Positions 35,150 to 48,365 are shown, numbered from the stretch's first letter. The stretch: DNA of 64,000 nucleotides from Podocnemis expansa (GCA_007922195.1 ML681964.1:8306213-8370212); one strand, 5' to 3'. The notes: generated by a model from the sequence alone, not told the origin. Numbers and translations: made by a program.

Positions 35150-37205
35150 CTAGAACAGGTTAAAAACTAGACAAGTTAGATGTCTTCGGGTCCCCAGGAT
35201 CTGATGATATGCACCCTACAGTACTTAAGTAGCTGACTGAGGAACTGTCAGAGCCAAGCATGTTGCTGTCCTGAAAAAAAGGATTGGGGCCTTGGCCTGG
35301 GCTGGGGTCCAGTCCTTTGATGAGCAGCCCTGTCCTAGGGCCGGATCAAGCCCGGGGCCTGGTCCAGGAGCCAGATTGGGCTCCTCCTGCTGGCAGCCTG
35401 GCTCAGATCTGACCCCTGCTGCTGCTGGCACCAGCCCTGGCCCAATCCAGCTGCTGCTGCTGCCAGCCAGGGGCAGGTGACCCTGGCCCAGATGCAGCTT
35501 CTGCCACAGCTGCCCAGCGGTAGGTGGCCTCGGCCCAATCTGTCCCCAGCCACTTCTGACCAGCGGTGCATCTGGCTCCTGCTGCTGTTGGTTGTGTTGC
35601 AGGTGGCCAGCAGCAGGTGGCGTGGGCCCAATCCAGCCCCAGTCGCTGCTGGCCAGTGGCTGGCAGCCCCAGTCCCCCATGGATCCAGCTCCTGCCACTG
35701 CTGGCTGCAGCCGCAGCCGGCCAGAAGCAGAACCAACACCTGCCACTGACAGCCAGTGGTGGCCCCAGTTCCTCCCGGTTCAGCTCCTACTGCTGCTGGG
35801 GCTGCAGCCCCTCAGGCCCAGTGGCAGCAATGACCCTGATCAGAGTTATTGGCTCTTATCTTTCAAAGATGCTGGAAAATCATGAAAGAGTGGAGAGGAC
35901 CCAGAGGACTGGAAAAGAGAAAATACAGTACTCATTTGTAAAAAGGGAAATAAAGACAACCCAGGGAATTACAAACCACTAAGTTTAACTTCTCTACCAA
36001 GAAAAATAATGGAGCAAATAATTAAGGAGTCAATTAGCAAACATCTAGAAGAAAATAAAGTGTTAAGTGATAGTCAGAATGGATTTGTCAAGAAAAAAAT
36101 CATGTTAAACCAACCTGATAGCTTTCTATGATGGGCTAACAAGACTTTTGGATAGAGGAGAAGTAGTAGTTTATCTCCCAGAGTGTGTTTATCCATGCTT
36201 CACAGTCATGCTGGAAGGGTATAATGAGTAGGGTACCACAGGGATTGCTTCTGGGTCTGGTTCTAGTCAATATTTTCATCAACGATTTAGATGATGGCAT
36301 AAAGAGTACACTTATAAAGTTTATGCATGATAGCAAGCTGGGTGGGGCTGAAAGTGCTTTAAAGGATAGGATCACAATTCAAAATGATGTGGTCAATCTC
36401 GTAAAATGGTCTGGAGTAAATAGAATTAAATAAATGCAAATTACCCCACTTAGGAAAGAACAATCCATTGCAAACTTACAAAATGGACAATGACTGCCTA
36501 GGAAGGAGTACTGGAGAAAGGGATCTGGGTGTCACAGTGGACCACCAGCTGAATGTGTGTCAACAGTGTAACACTGTGGGGGGGGAGCCAAAACCAACAA
36601 ATATGATTCTGGGATGTATTAACAGAAATATTATAAGTAGGAAATGAGAAATAATTCTTCTGCTCTACTCTATGATGGTTAGGCCTCAACTGAAGTATTG
36701 TGTCCAGTCCCGGGTGGCTCATTTCAGGAAAGAGGTGGACAAATTGGAGAAAGTTCACAGAAGAGCAACAAGAATGATTAGAGGTCTGGAACACTTGACT
36801 TATGAGGGAAGATTGAGAGAACTAGGCTTGTTTAGTCTGGAAGAGGAGACTGAGAGTGGGTATGGTAAGCATTCAAGTGTCTAAAAGGTTGTTACAAGGA
36901 GGAGGGAGAAAAATTGTTCTCCTTAAGCACTGGTGATAGGACAAGAAGAAGTGGGCTTAAATTATGGCAAGGGAGGTTTAGGCTGGACATTAGGAAGAAA
37001 TTCCTAATGGTCAAGGTGATTTATTATTGGAATAAGTTGTCTAGGCAGGTTGTAGCATATGCATCATTGAAAGTATTTTAAGAGCAGGTTAGACAAACAC
37101 CTGTCAGGGATGACTTAAGAGGGTACTTGATCCTGTCATGAGTGCATGGGACTTGACTCAGCAACCTCTCATTGTTCTTTCCAGTTTCTTTTCTTTTCTA
37201 TTTTA
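35150..37205 (+). pseudogene. CR1 LINE ORF2 3' half, broken
   Basis: Non-LTR retrotransposon reverse transcriptase in sense with ZNF385D. It opens with 'tagatgtcttcgggtccc' and 'gatctgatgatatgcaccct'. An RT block at 36185-36433 reads 'SRVPQG', then 'NIFINDLDDGI', then 'FMHDSKLGG', where an active CR1 has F/Y-A-D-D. The C-terminal block at 36672-36884 reads 'PQLKYCVQSR', 'KLEKVHRRATRMI', 'LRELGLFSLEEE'. Three kinds of damage are visible. A GC-rich insertion occupies 35257-35839. A deletion of the segment between 'gtttatctc' (about 36177) and 'tcatgctggaagg' removes part of the palm. There are also many stops. It ends with a degraded 'ttctattttattctatt' tail typical of CR1. Confidence 0.9.
35257..35839. 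mobile_element. GC-rich insertion into CR1, 583 bp
   Basis: The CR1 text runs up to 'gtcagagcca' (to 35256) and resumes with 'tcagagttattggctctt' (from 35840). The 9-bp flanks tcagagcca and tcagagtta match at 7 of 9, as a target duplication would. Terminal repeats are weak ('catgttgctgtcc' against the right end's 'tcattgctgcca'). The interior is a jumble of 'ctgctgctg', 'ggcccaatccag' and 'ccagcggt' words, suggesting decayed internal tandem repeats. The overlapping open frames are composition effects. Confidence 0.6.
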
Positions 37206-38034
37206 TTCTATTCATGTACTTATATTGCCTTCACCAGTGTAGTAAAGCACCTTTAAGAAGTTCATTAAATCAGACGACAGACATCATGGGTGGTTCATTT
37301 TCTTTCACATTGACTTCCCAGAGGGCCAGTTGTGTGTGCAGCGTAAGATTTGTTTTATTAAATTTTGACAGTGTTTTGGATCTGCTCTGGGGATGAATCA
37401 GGATTGACTGGTGAAGAAAGCTGTTGTCTGTAAAACCCCTGCCTCATTAGTTGCAGAATACAAAACATGTGTAGTTAATGAGGCAAGGAATTATAGGAAG
37501 AGAAAGAAGGGTCTCGCAATTAAGTTTGTTGAATGTTGCCCTAGAGAATGGGACTGTATTACTGTCTGTGTTACAGAGTTTCTGTGTGAGGTTAATTAAG
37601 TGACTCATACCAAATTTCTCACATGCAGTCACAAATTGTGTTTCTCTCACTTTCAGGATGCCCAACTTGATGGCCTATTGTCTGATGTGCAGAAGCATTG
37701 AACAGAGCCATCCTTGCGCTGAGGGTGAGCAGGGTGACTGCCCCAAGCCCTGTGTTTCCATGCCCCCCCCCATTGTTGCGCTGCCCACTCTCCCTCTCCT
37801 GCTGCCTTCATTTGCAAGGCAAGGAGCAGGGTGGGGTGGAAGCATGGAGCCTGGCTGCTGGGCGAGCCAACCCCACCCTCAGTGCAGAGCAGCCAGCCCG
37901 AGGGCAGAGAAGGAGCATGGAGCCCAGCCTCTGGCTTGGCCCACCCTCACACCCCAGCGCAGGGAGGGGGCTGGGGTCTCCCACAGGCTGATTGGCCCTG
38001 GGCCCAGCCCCCCCCCCCCAGTGTGGCCTGGTGC
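37206..38034. other. Intron sequence with a GC-rich patch
   Basis: 37720-38034 is GC-rich with C homopolymers (about 37766-37774 and 38011-38020). It interrupts, or lies next to, the old repeat that begins near 38035. No gene supported. Confidence 0.4.
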
Positions 38035-38300
38035 TGAGTACTGTCAGCTGCAATTGAAGTCAATGGGAGCTACATTTTAAACATACTAATTGCTACCTAA
38101 TGCTAAGTAATCTAAAAAGTCAGGTCTTTAGCATCTCATTTGAGCACCCAAAATTAATGGATTCTTTTGACCTTAATCTCTCTATGCTTCAGCTCCTTAC
38201 CTGTGAATTAGGCATAATATTCCCTCATCTCACAGGGGTGCTGTGCATTAATTTAATATTTTGAAGCACTCAGTTATTATATTGATTAATGCCATAGACA
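38035..38300 (+). repeat. Ancient amniote SINE with MIR-like core
   Basis: 'gaagtcaatgggagct', 'aagtcaggtctttagcatct', 'gagcacccaaaattaat', 'cttcagctccttacctgtga' and 'tctcacaggggtgctgtg' follow the order of an old MIR-like repeat common in reptiles. Confidence 0.6.
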
Positions 38301-39196
38301 AGCCCTTAAGGAAATTCTATCTTCAGAGCAAGATTTGAACAGTATACAGTAAATAGGGACCAGAGCCACATGCTGAACAATGAGGAAAAAGTGAAATATT
38401 GAACCGCTGCTCATAAAGTGAGCACTGTCCATTTTGTGCACCAAATGAGATGGTGTGCTGAGGAAAAAGATAGCATGTGATCAAATAATACATGTAATAT
38501 ATATGTACATGTAATATATAGACATCATAATACATACATATAAGAGAGACAAATTAAGGTTGCAAAGGGAACCTTAATTCTCACATTCCCTATCATTTGA
38601 ATGCTCAACTTTGCAACCATGAGACTGTTCTTTTAATGTAGTTTTTGCATATGTAAAATAAATGCAAACATTTGTGCACAGGTTTATTCCAGTTTTACAA
38701 TTTCTTGCACTTTGTTTTATTGTGCATGATATGCATTATCATTGTGTGTTCCCAAATTAATTTTTATGCTTCTGCCCAGTTTTAAATAACTACTTTCTAA
38801 AAAGTAGTCTTGTGCAAATACTGCAGATGGTGGTTATAATTACTAGAGAGATTTTTCTCCTGAATCATTTTGTTTAATTGAGACAAAAAGTGTTTCTATA
38901 TGAGATGCATGAAAAGCAGCACATTACAGTATTACAGTGTTCCATTGATAAGATCAGAAGTGGTAGATCACTAAGAAAGGTTGCACTTGTAATGTTGAAT
39001 TTCAATTCACTGGGTAATTATTCAGCATAATTACTGAGGCAACATTGAATAAATTAGCTATAAGAGGATGAACCAAGCATGATAACACATCTAGAACGTG
39101 AATTTTAAGCATCTGATATCAATTGCTAGTTTTACTTTTTGTGCCCAGAGGTACAGCATCTTCAGGAAACCCCACCTACAGGTAATCTTCACATTT
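38301..39196. other. Intron sequence, no gene
   Basis: AT-rich, with a short (acatgtaatatat)-like duplication around 38490-38522. Nothing else recognised. Confidence 0.4.
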
Positions 39197-39222
39197 TGCG
39201 TGCGTGCGTGCGTGTGCGTGCA
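39197..39222 (+). repeat. (TGCG)n microsatellite
   Basis: Several TGCG units with one TG interruption. Confidence 0.85.
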
Positions 39223-39229
39223 CACAATG

Positions 39230-39312
39230 CTGGATAGAGGAGCTGGGGTGATCAGCTTGATTAGACTAGATGACCTCCTGAGGTCTCTTCCAACCCTAAT
39301 TATCTATAATTC
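39230..39312 (+). repeat. CR1 3' end
   Basis: 'agactagatgacctcctgag', then 'gtctcttccaaccctaa' and 'ttatctataattctttgg' is the conserved CR1 3' terminus with its short tail repeat. Confidence 0.8.
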
Positions 39313-42002
39313 TTTGGGCAGAGAGAATATGCTCACTCCTGAGCGCCAGCATCCAGCCTGGCCAGGAGGTGGGGCCTCAGGGAAAAAGGCGGAATAGAGA
39401 AGGAGAAGTAGGGAGTGGGGCCAGAGTTCTGACACTCATATTGGACCTACAAATTGGGTTGGGCCCCTAGGCATAGGCCCTGTTGGCCTGTGCAGTAATC
39501 AGTCACTGTTTAGATGCCTCTAGAACAGTGGTGCCCCTAAGCATGTGCCTAATTGAAAATCCAATCCTGTTGATACCATAGTTTTCCAGTTATATATAAA
39601 AGCAAATTATTTCAGCATCTTTATTTTTGTTTGTTTTACTAAATTATCTAAGCTGACCCCATCATTTATTTTGAGTTTTGTACACACTTTATACAGTTAT
39701 GGTGTTCTCCCCCAACCCCCAGTCAGAAAATGAAATGAGTTGGCAGTCTTGGTGATGTCCATCCACATATAAGTAGTGAATTTCAAATGCATTTAAGGCA
39801 AGGTCTCTGAGCTATGCTAAGTTTTGCTAGTTGAGGTTCTGGGTCAGTTGCAGTAACTGCATCCCCACTCTTCCAATGTATCTCAGAAACAACGTGCAGA
39901 GTTGTTCTGTATTCTGAACTGTGCAGTGGAGATAAGCCATGCAGTTTTAAATAGATTAAGTCTGCCAAATTACTGGTTTTTGAGAGGAAATAGCTTAGTG
40001 TAGCAATATTATATGCTCTGTTACATTGGATGACTATGCATGGAATCTGAGCCTAGGTTTGCAACAGTCTTGTAGTGTCACAGTTGTTTGGATATACAGG
40101 AATTAATTTTTAATAGGGACTTTGCTCAGTTTTCAATTTTTCATATGCAGTTTTATATTTGCAATTAAATTTTGGCCATAATTCAGTTGGGTGCATAAAT
40201 TTTGCATTTAGTGGTATAAAAAACTACTCACAGACACAGTAGTGTTCTAAGACATTATAGTGGGGCTAAGTGGGCAGTGGTTTCTGCATTTTTGCACTTG
40301 CCATTAATTGCTAGTGCAAAATTGCACACAAAATTGGAGCTTTTTAAAAAAAATCACTTCTTTAAGGTTATTTACATTATAATTACCATGCATTCTATCA
40401 GCAACTTGGCTGTAAGAATCTACAGGAGATTTTGTGAAGCTGTGGCATTGAATTAACTTTCCTATTCCGAGACTCAAGCTCTAGTATTATGGATGGTAAT
40501 TTGCTTTAGTTTAGTATTGTATTTACCACTAAAGGACCCTAATTTATAGCGAGTTTTTCTGGAGATCTTGTTTCTCCAGGTATTTGGTGTTAAATTGTAG
40601 TTACTAAACACAAGAGTTACTTTTCTGGTTTGCCATTATTTTCTCTTCTACCACATCTCCTAAAAAATTTAAACAGTTCTGCAATATTAAAATTTCTGAA
40701 TTCAAGCTTGATGTGAAACCAAAAAAAGGGGGGGGGGAGGAATTATATGAAGCATATCATATGTAAACTCAAGTGAGAGAGTATTCGCTTGGTTGCAGAA
40801 GGGGAAAAAATATAGCTGGAGAAGGGTGGTTGCAATTATTTCCAGGTGTGCTACTAAGACTGGGAAAATAGCTTGTGTGTCCAGTAACTACAATTTAACA
40901 CTAAACAGAAGTAATGAGGTACAGTGGACAGGTTTTGTCTTGCAATAGCGAATTTTAGAAGACAATTAGATCTGCAGCTATTTGTTTAGTTTTGAGATAA
41001 AATATGCTTTTACCTGACTTATCTATTGGCTTGGGACCTTATTTTAAGTACATGTCATAATTTTTTAAACCATCTTTGGAAACGAACATTATCCTCACCT
41101 GAGCTGCCTCTGTTTATTTTTGTCACAATACAATTCATACAGTATTACCAAATTCAGGGTTTTAGAATTTGTGTGCCAGGCCCACTGGCTTAAGAATCAT
41201 GAGGTTTGAAAAATAACTGTTAGTTCTTTTTATTGTCATTTAAATGCCCAGAATTCAAAAGTAACATTTTCAAACTTTTCTTTATAACTGTGCAATCTAA
41301 ACTCCTGTATTAAATAAAAGCTGAAATTTGTACATGCTGGCATGGCTCCAGAAACTGAAGCTCTAACAGCTACCAATTATTGTGACTCTTGTGATAAAAT
41401 CATGAGAGTTGGCAGTATTGTAATGCAAGTAGAAGTGATTCTCTCTATAACCTATTGTTATGGAGAGAAGTACTGGTGACAGCCTCAGTCATAAATCTTT
41501 TACATTGGTTGTGAGCACACTACTGTCACAATAAATTAATCCAAAGACCCCAGTTAAAACAAAATGAATAGTGAACCTACCCAGAAGATTTGGAATGAGT
41601 GGACAGAGGGAGTCTTCTTCTGGGTATGGGAAAGAAAGGCACAACACACAGAATGGAAGGAACTCAGGACCCAGACAAGAAAGCCAAGCTGTGGTCTGGA
41701 AGAGGTGTGACCTAGAAAAGCCTAGAGAGAAGTCTTGGCCAGGGATGCTGGCTGAACAATGATTGAACCAGTAAGATAAGAAACTAATGCTTTTGGTTTT
41801 GGTCCTTCTGCATTCGGAGAAGCAAGTCCCAGTACATCCCTTGTAAATAAACAAAATTGCATCAAGGAAGCACCAAACTCCATGATCAGTTTTCTCTCCC
41901 AGCTGGGATGCCTCCCATCACCTGAACTTTGAATAGCTGCTTGGGTCAAAAAAGAGTACCAATACAATAGGCGTGAGTAAATAGACTGATATTTAGATTT
42001 GT
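39313..42002. other. Intron sequence with one old repeat
   Basis: 41150-41420 contains 'taagaatcatgaggtttga' and 'gataaaatcatgagagttgg', phrases of an old turtle repeat ('aaatcatgagattggc'). An A7-G10 run is near 40722-40738. No gene supported. Confidence 0.35.
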
Positions 42003-42059
42003 TTGATATTCATATTCAAGAGCTTTAGTATTTGGGAAATCCTTGAATATGAATATCAA
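42003..42059. repeat. Perfect 18-bp hairpin
   Basis: The arm ttgatattcatattcaag (42003-42020) is exactly complementary to 42042-42059, with a 21-nt loop. The size is compatible with a small RNA precursor, but a short inverted repeat of a MITE is equally possible. Confidence 0.7.
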
Positions 42060-45000
42060 CCTATTTGTCCCATTTCCATGCCATTCTTTTGCTCCAAGGG
42101 GGGAAGGAAGGCTGCTGATAGGATCTTCTGCCTTTAGAGGCAGTTGGGAAAGAATCATGTGGTGGAGTTAGAGAAGACTTTTCTTTCTTTTACTTGCCTG
42201 TAGGAAGGAGGGAACTCTATTGTCAGTAGTGGTAAGGGAGACAAATAGACTATCCAGGAACCAGTGTCAACCTGCTGATATGTAATGGAGTTTTAGTGGC
42301 TGAACAAGACCAATATTCTTGCAGTGCAACAGATTCATTTTCACTCAGGCCTATTATACAAAGACACTAATATCTGGATGCATGTATGTTGTTGTAAATA
42401 GTAGTGGACCAATGAGAACAGTCATGGGCATTAGTAATTTTGGTCAGGTGCCTGCAACTATGTTATCCCATGAACAATATACTTTTTGAGGCAACATGTG
42501 CTGCTTTGCAATAGCTTCCTGTCTGGGCTGGTTGCAAAGTCTTACCTCTCTTGTGTCCTGTGTTTTCTCTGCAGTGGTTTACATGGCTGTTGGATAAAGT
42601 TGTTTTTGAATATGGCTAAACACTTGGAACTGGGGGTAGGGTATAAAACAACAATAACAAAACAACAACAACAACAAACAAATTATTTTTTTCTGCCTGC
42701 CATTTGAAACAGTGAAAAGGGAATTAGGACAAAATTCTTTGTGGGTGTAACATTTTTTTTCCATACAGCTGTCACCAGTTGCCAAATAATTAGGACCTAA
42801 TTTGTGTTTGTGATTAAATAGATATTTTGGCAGATTTGTATATTTGTTAGTTAATGGCTTCAGCAAGAAGAATAATTAACAAAAGGAAGAGCCATTAATA
42901 ACTATTTTTCAGAAATGATCCTTCTGACTATTAAATTTTGAACCAACAGTTGCTCCAACGTCCAAAGAAACTCTCCACCCCAGATTTCCTTTCTGTTGTT
43001 AAGGTGACCCACACAGAGTTGCCTACAGAGGCCCTGTGGGGACATCAGCTTTGTTAGCTCTAGAATTGTAACTTATAAACACTGACAGGGATGTTGTCAA
43101 GTGCTCAGATTCAAAATGTGGACTTAGTTTAAAAATAAATGAATAAGAAAGGGAGAGTTTGGGTTAACAAAACTAAGTAAGGAGACAACTTCTGCCATCT
43201 GTATTGAACATTCCCAGGGAAAACTTCAAGTGTAAGTTTAACGTGTCTGAGCCTTGAAAAAGGAGTACAGTATTTGACCAAAGAATAGAAAGATTTTGTA
43301 ATTTACAAATAGTTTTTAAAAAAAGACTTCACAAGCTTTAATTTGAATAATTAAAAATACAAAGAAACACTGTCCTAGTGATTGGGTATCTAAAAGGAAA
43401 ACAGACTAGGGTTGGAACATGAAATTTTCAGTACTCGAACTAAGAGTTCTATAATGGGTTTCCTACCAGCCTTGGTCTCTGGAGTAGACCAGAAGCAGAT
43501 TGTGACTCTGAAAGTCTGTCTGCCTTCCAGGTTCCCCTCTGCTTCTAAAGAGAAATACCTAATCTACAAACAGTGTAGAGTACCTCTCTTATTCCAGCAT
43601 GCTGGTATACCTCTGACACTCATCTTCCTGGTATGTGAAGAATGGGAGAGAGAATGCTCCATCAGTAATGCAGAGGAAAGAATATATTCTACCTATGGAG
43701 ACTGCTTTCTTCTCCATGCTGCAACTCACAATCCAGGTAGCCAGCTCAACAAAGTAATGGGATATCTTACAATAGTTTACACTTTGGCACAGCCTCAAAA
43801 GATCAGTTGAAATCTCTTTCTATTTGAATTGCAGTCTAGCCCCAAACCTGCATCATAAATGGAAAAAATAAATCAGATTTTTTAAATTAGCAAACTATAT
43901 TAATGTAGCACTAGTAGAACAATAAAGTAGATCATATAAAATAATTGCAATATTGATAGTGCCCCTTTCAAATAAAAAACATGTATTAAGCAAATAAATG
44001 ATATTTAAAATGTGGGATGAAATTTACATGTGTAATTAGTAGCAATCAGAGAACCTGCAAAGACTAGGAAGTCCCATTAAGCATCTAAATTCTTGTCTGC
44101 TTGTGTGGCTTCCCTCAAACTTTCTTATAAACAATCTCTCCTCCCTAGGTTTCTCTGAAAGTCAACTGTCTCCATCTATCCTTGCAACCCAGACAGATGC
44201 CTCCAATCCCCCCCCCCCCGGCCCCCAGCTTCTGCTTCCAGTATCAGTCAGAGTCCCCAGCTCCCATCAAGCAGCACTGAAAAATGTAGTTTCTCTCTTC
44301 CTTCGTACAGCAAACTTCTAGATGCTCCTCTAATGCTTTTCAATGTTCTTTGAAAAAAATCTGTGTACTGGCAGCAATTCCCAGATGAGATCTCGAGGAA
44401 AAAATAATATTGCCAAATATCACTCCAGCATTCTCACTCTCACTTATGGTTGGCTGCCCTGACTTGATTAGGAGCTGGGTTTATGGAGTCATATTGGGAA
44501 AAGTAATTCTGACTTGCTGTGTCAAAGAGCAATTGGCAGAGAAAGGATTCCTGCATTTGAACCAGTTTTCCTTAATCACCTTGGAGGCCATCCAGAGTGC
44601 TTTGCTTACAGAACTACAAGCACAAATCATAAGGTTCACAATAGGGCCATGTTCTGTAGTGAGTAGGATAAGTACAGATCTCTACAAAGAAGAAGGGAAA
44701 TATACAGGCATGTATTTCTTTAGCAAGAGAAAAGTAAGTGAAAATCTGTGGAGAATATTTGATCATCTTTCCAGACTCCTCACTTCCAAAAAACCAACTA
44801 GCCACCCAGCCAAAAACTACTGCTTACAAATGTTATTTTCTGCAGACTTGGTAAACCTAACAGGAGTTAGTTCCACCAGAAAGCCTAGCCCCTTCTGAAT
44901 TCACATCTTCACCATAGAGGTGGATAAACCAAAATCCTCAAGAAATTAGTTGTTCTGGTCTAGTCGCCATTAAAGCAGCTTTTCTATTGTACTTTAAGTG

Positions 45001-45979
45001 CTTGTTTCCTGGATGGTTGGCTCTCTGATTTCACATGAAGAGTGTGGCACTTCTGTGGCTAGTTTACAGTCTGATTATGTTAATACTGAGAGTCTAGGCC
45101 ATCATATGTGAAACAAGCAGAACTGTCGCATGTGAACCAAGTTCCACTATCATCACCCTGCTCTATAGAGAGTCAGTGGGCTAATGCATAACTGGGGAAA
45201 TAGAATGGGGAGGGAGGGATAAAAGCTGGGGAAAGAGAGGGAGGAGAGAGAAGAAACTAAGGCTAAGGACAGATAGAGACACCAGACCAAGATCTGTTGA
45301 AGAAACAATTCATAACCCAGAAACTAACTGGAAGATCAGTAATTCCCAGATGACATCACAGAACCTGTGGCCTTATATGAGGCACACAAAGCTACAGATC
45401 AACCAGCTAAGCTCTGAGAGTCTCATTGAAGTGTGAGCATTAGTAGAAAGTTAGATAAGCTATGCTTGCTAAACTACTGACTGTGACCTGTTCCTGTGCC
45501 AGGTAAAATAATTTTCAAATATGCCTGTGAATTATAATGGGTTACAAAAATGGATACAAATGTTTATTTTGGTATTCCAGGTCCAACTTTATTTAAAATG
45601 TTACTAAGTAAAGGACAGGTGTTACTGAACTCAAAAAGACAAGCGATTTCAGGGAAGCATTATTTTTATTGTGGTAAGACCCAGAGTCACCAAAGAGAGA
45701 GAGACTGTACAATGCTAAGTGGAATAAATAAGTGGGGAAGACAGTCATTACTGAGAAGAGATGACAATTTAATTTTAATCAGAACATTACCAAAAACAGT
45801 AGGCTAGAAGTGGAAAGGAGAAGTATGGTAGTGATTATAAAATCACATGAGTAAGGAGGGAAGCCAATGCACAACTTGGTGGTTCAATAATCAAAGTTCT
45901 TTGTATTGTTTTATTTTTTTAAATAGATAAGTTAACTCCCAAATATTGTTTAACTTAGCCATCTCTCAGGTGGTTGATT
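42060..45979. other. Intron sequence, no gene
   Basis: An (AAC)n tract lies at 42645-42681 and an 11-base C run near 44210-44220. A 162-codon plus-strand frame (44410-44898) has no domain I recognise and no splice or promoter context, so I do not call it. Confidence 0.35.
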
Positions 45980-46215
45980 TCTCGAACACTCTTTGAAAGG
46001 AAATGAGTCTTGAAGGATTCAAATGAAAGATTAGGTCAGGAAGGGCACTCCACACATGAAAAGAAGCATAGAAGAAAGCATGGAGATGTTTGTGAGAGAA
46101 CAGTCAGTCAGTCATGGCTGATTTCATTGGCAGAGTCAAGGATAAAATGGGATAAAAGACAAAAGAGTAGGGAGGCAGGGATGACAAGGATAAAGTGCTA
46201 TCTTTTAAAGTATAA
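45980..46215 (+). repeat. Probable ancient LINE 3' fragment
   Basis: 'gaaatgagtcttgaaggatt', 'aggaagggcactccacacat' and 'gaagcatagaagaaagcatg' resemble the purine-rich 3' part of an old CR1/L3-type repeat. Similar phrasing is at 61180-61420. Confidence 0.35.
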
Positions 46216-48100
46216 AACCAGCTAGGTGGAAATAAGTTTCTAACTCTCCAGAAGTTTTTAGGCACAGCAAACTTTTCTTGTTTGTATACTCTGAGTGTAA
46301 GTCTCAGCCCTTCAGGGAAAGGTATATTGATAGAGAGAAAAGAGTGCATTTGTTCTATTGTAATCTGACTTGAGATGATAGGTTGAATGTGAAAAGGTTC
46401 CCGCCTCTAGTTTGGTCTAGTTCTAGTCTAGTCTTCATTTGAGGTGGGATTCCCAGCCTGCATAGATATATCTACAGTATAGTTTGCAAAGCCTGACCGT
46501 CAGTGAAATGTGGTAATATCACCCACAGTAGACCCTGTGTTCTAGTGATGGAAGTCAGATAGCACAAGCAGGTCAATCTTTTTTCTCCTCTCTGTACCAC
46601 TCAGGAATGGACTTCTAAATTGCTGGGTTCTTACTGCCTATTTGCTTTCCCCATGTAGCTGTCACTCACCTGTTCTGTGCTATATTCTGGAACATGGTTT
46701 TTTCCAACATGATGTTTTAATGTGAAAAGATTGTTAACATGCCCATTATATCGAAGTGTGACAGTATCACATTCTACTACAGCATGTTCTCATTGCAGTC
46801 CCTGATGTAATCAAACTAAATCTTGTTATTGTGCATCATTTGGATTACAGTGGAAAAGAGAGACCCCAGTCAAGATCAGAGCTCCATTGTGCTGAGCATG
46901 GTGAAAGCAAACATCATATTTGGATTTTGTTCATCAAAAACTAACAGGGCTAGCACAAGTTGATAGCTTTGCAAACAGCTTTTGAAGAAACTGTCATGGA
47001 ATTGGTCCCTCACAGTACACCCTGCAGTCATGACAGGTTTCCGAAATCACCCAGCTTTGATCTCCAATCTTCAAGTTGTCATTAAAAAGGAACTGGTTGT
47101 GGAAGACTCAGCTCTCTGGGTGAGCCCATGGGAGTTTACCTTATGATGGAAGGCCTGTCTTTTTTTCAGAGACCTCTAGTAGCCAGGGCTCAGTTCAGTG
47201 CCCACAAGTGAGTATCTCTAGTAATATTACTAAGGAAGGAGTTGGCACAGGGGCCTCAAAAGACTGCTGTCCCCTGAATGGCTCTTGCCTTGAGCTAGGC
47301 CTTCTGTAGGAGTTAACGGCTGAATGTCTGCTCCCAGAAAAGCTGGGCTTCTCCCTTTACATCTTCTGTTCAGCCATGATGTGCCTTGCTGCTGTGGCTG
47401 GTTGGGTCCAGAACAGTTCATTAACTCTCACTTGCCCAATGTTGGGTTTGAACACCCTGTCACAGAACCCTACCATCTTTTTTACTGTTTTTATGATCTG
47501 AACACCTTTCCACTAGGAACTGGCCTAAGATCACAGCCAATTTAACATTGGCTGTTGAATAGCTATCACATGATGCAAAGATTCATTGCTGAGCTGGTAT
47601 AGATTCATGCTAGTGAAGGTGAAAGGCTCTGTCTCCTTACTCTTATAATTCTCCATAGTCATAAATTACCCATAGACAATGTGCCAGTCCTGCATTTATC
47701 AAGTGCCTCTTTTGTTCCCTTATGAGATATAAGTGAACCATAGGAACACCAGCACAGAACAGATTAATTTCTTAAGATCAATATAAAAATTACATGATCT
47801 GTTTGAGTGTTGGATATATTATGGGTAGGGGTTGGAGAATTCAGATGATGACTTCGGTGCACAGCCATATAACAAAGTACGGCAAAGAGGAAGATTACCA
47901 ATTGCTTAAATTAATGGCTTGGGAATTATTGTACAGCTACTTAAAAAAAACAAACAAAAAAAACCCCACCCCACCCTAGTTATCAATTGGTTATTGTCAA
48001 AAGAGGAGGATTCATGACATCTTTGATCTGTAGGTTTGTGGAAATAAATTCAGCATTGGTGCTGAAATCTTATTACCAGTTTTTGTGTGATTTGGGGGGA
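46216..48100. other. Intron sequence, no feature
   Basis: No gene. A-rich/C-rich simple sequence at 47941-47976. Confidence 0.35.
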
Positions 48101-48365
48101 TTCATAGACTCATAGAAATGTGGGACTGGAAGGAAGCTTGATAGTCATCTATTCCTGTCCCCAGTACTAAGGCAAGACAAAGTATTCCCTGGTGTTCATC
48201 TACCTGTTTTTATAAACCACTAGTGGTGGAAGTCCACAAACTCCCTAAGTAATTTGTTCCAGTGCTTTTAGCTACCCTTAGAGTTAGGAAGTCTTTCCTA
48301 ATATCAAACTTAAATCTCCCTTGCTGCAATTTAAATAATGGATTTCTTACAATATCAGCCAATCC
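48101..48365 (-). repeat. CR1-type LINE 3' region, third minus-strand copy
   Basis: 'ttcatagactcatagaaatg', 'tgggactggaaggaagcttg', 'ctccctaagtaatttgttcc' and 'gaagtctttcctaatatcaa' give a reversed CR1 3' end, 1.5 kb upstream of the coding exon. Confidence 0.8.

Noticed and set aside
35225..35982. Long frames (up to 173 codons) rich in Pro, Gln and Ala
   Set aside because: They cross the junctions of the GC-rich insertion in CR1, and several frames are open at once.
44410..44898. 162-codon plus-strand open frame
   Set aside because: No domain, no splice or promoter context, no codon pattern that I can distinguish from chance, and a second frame on the other strand.
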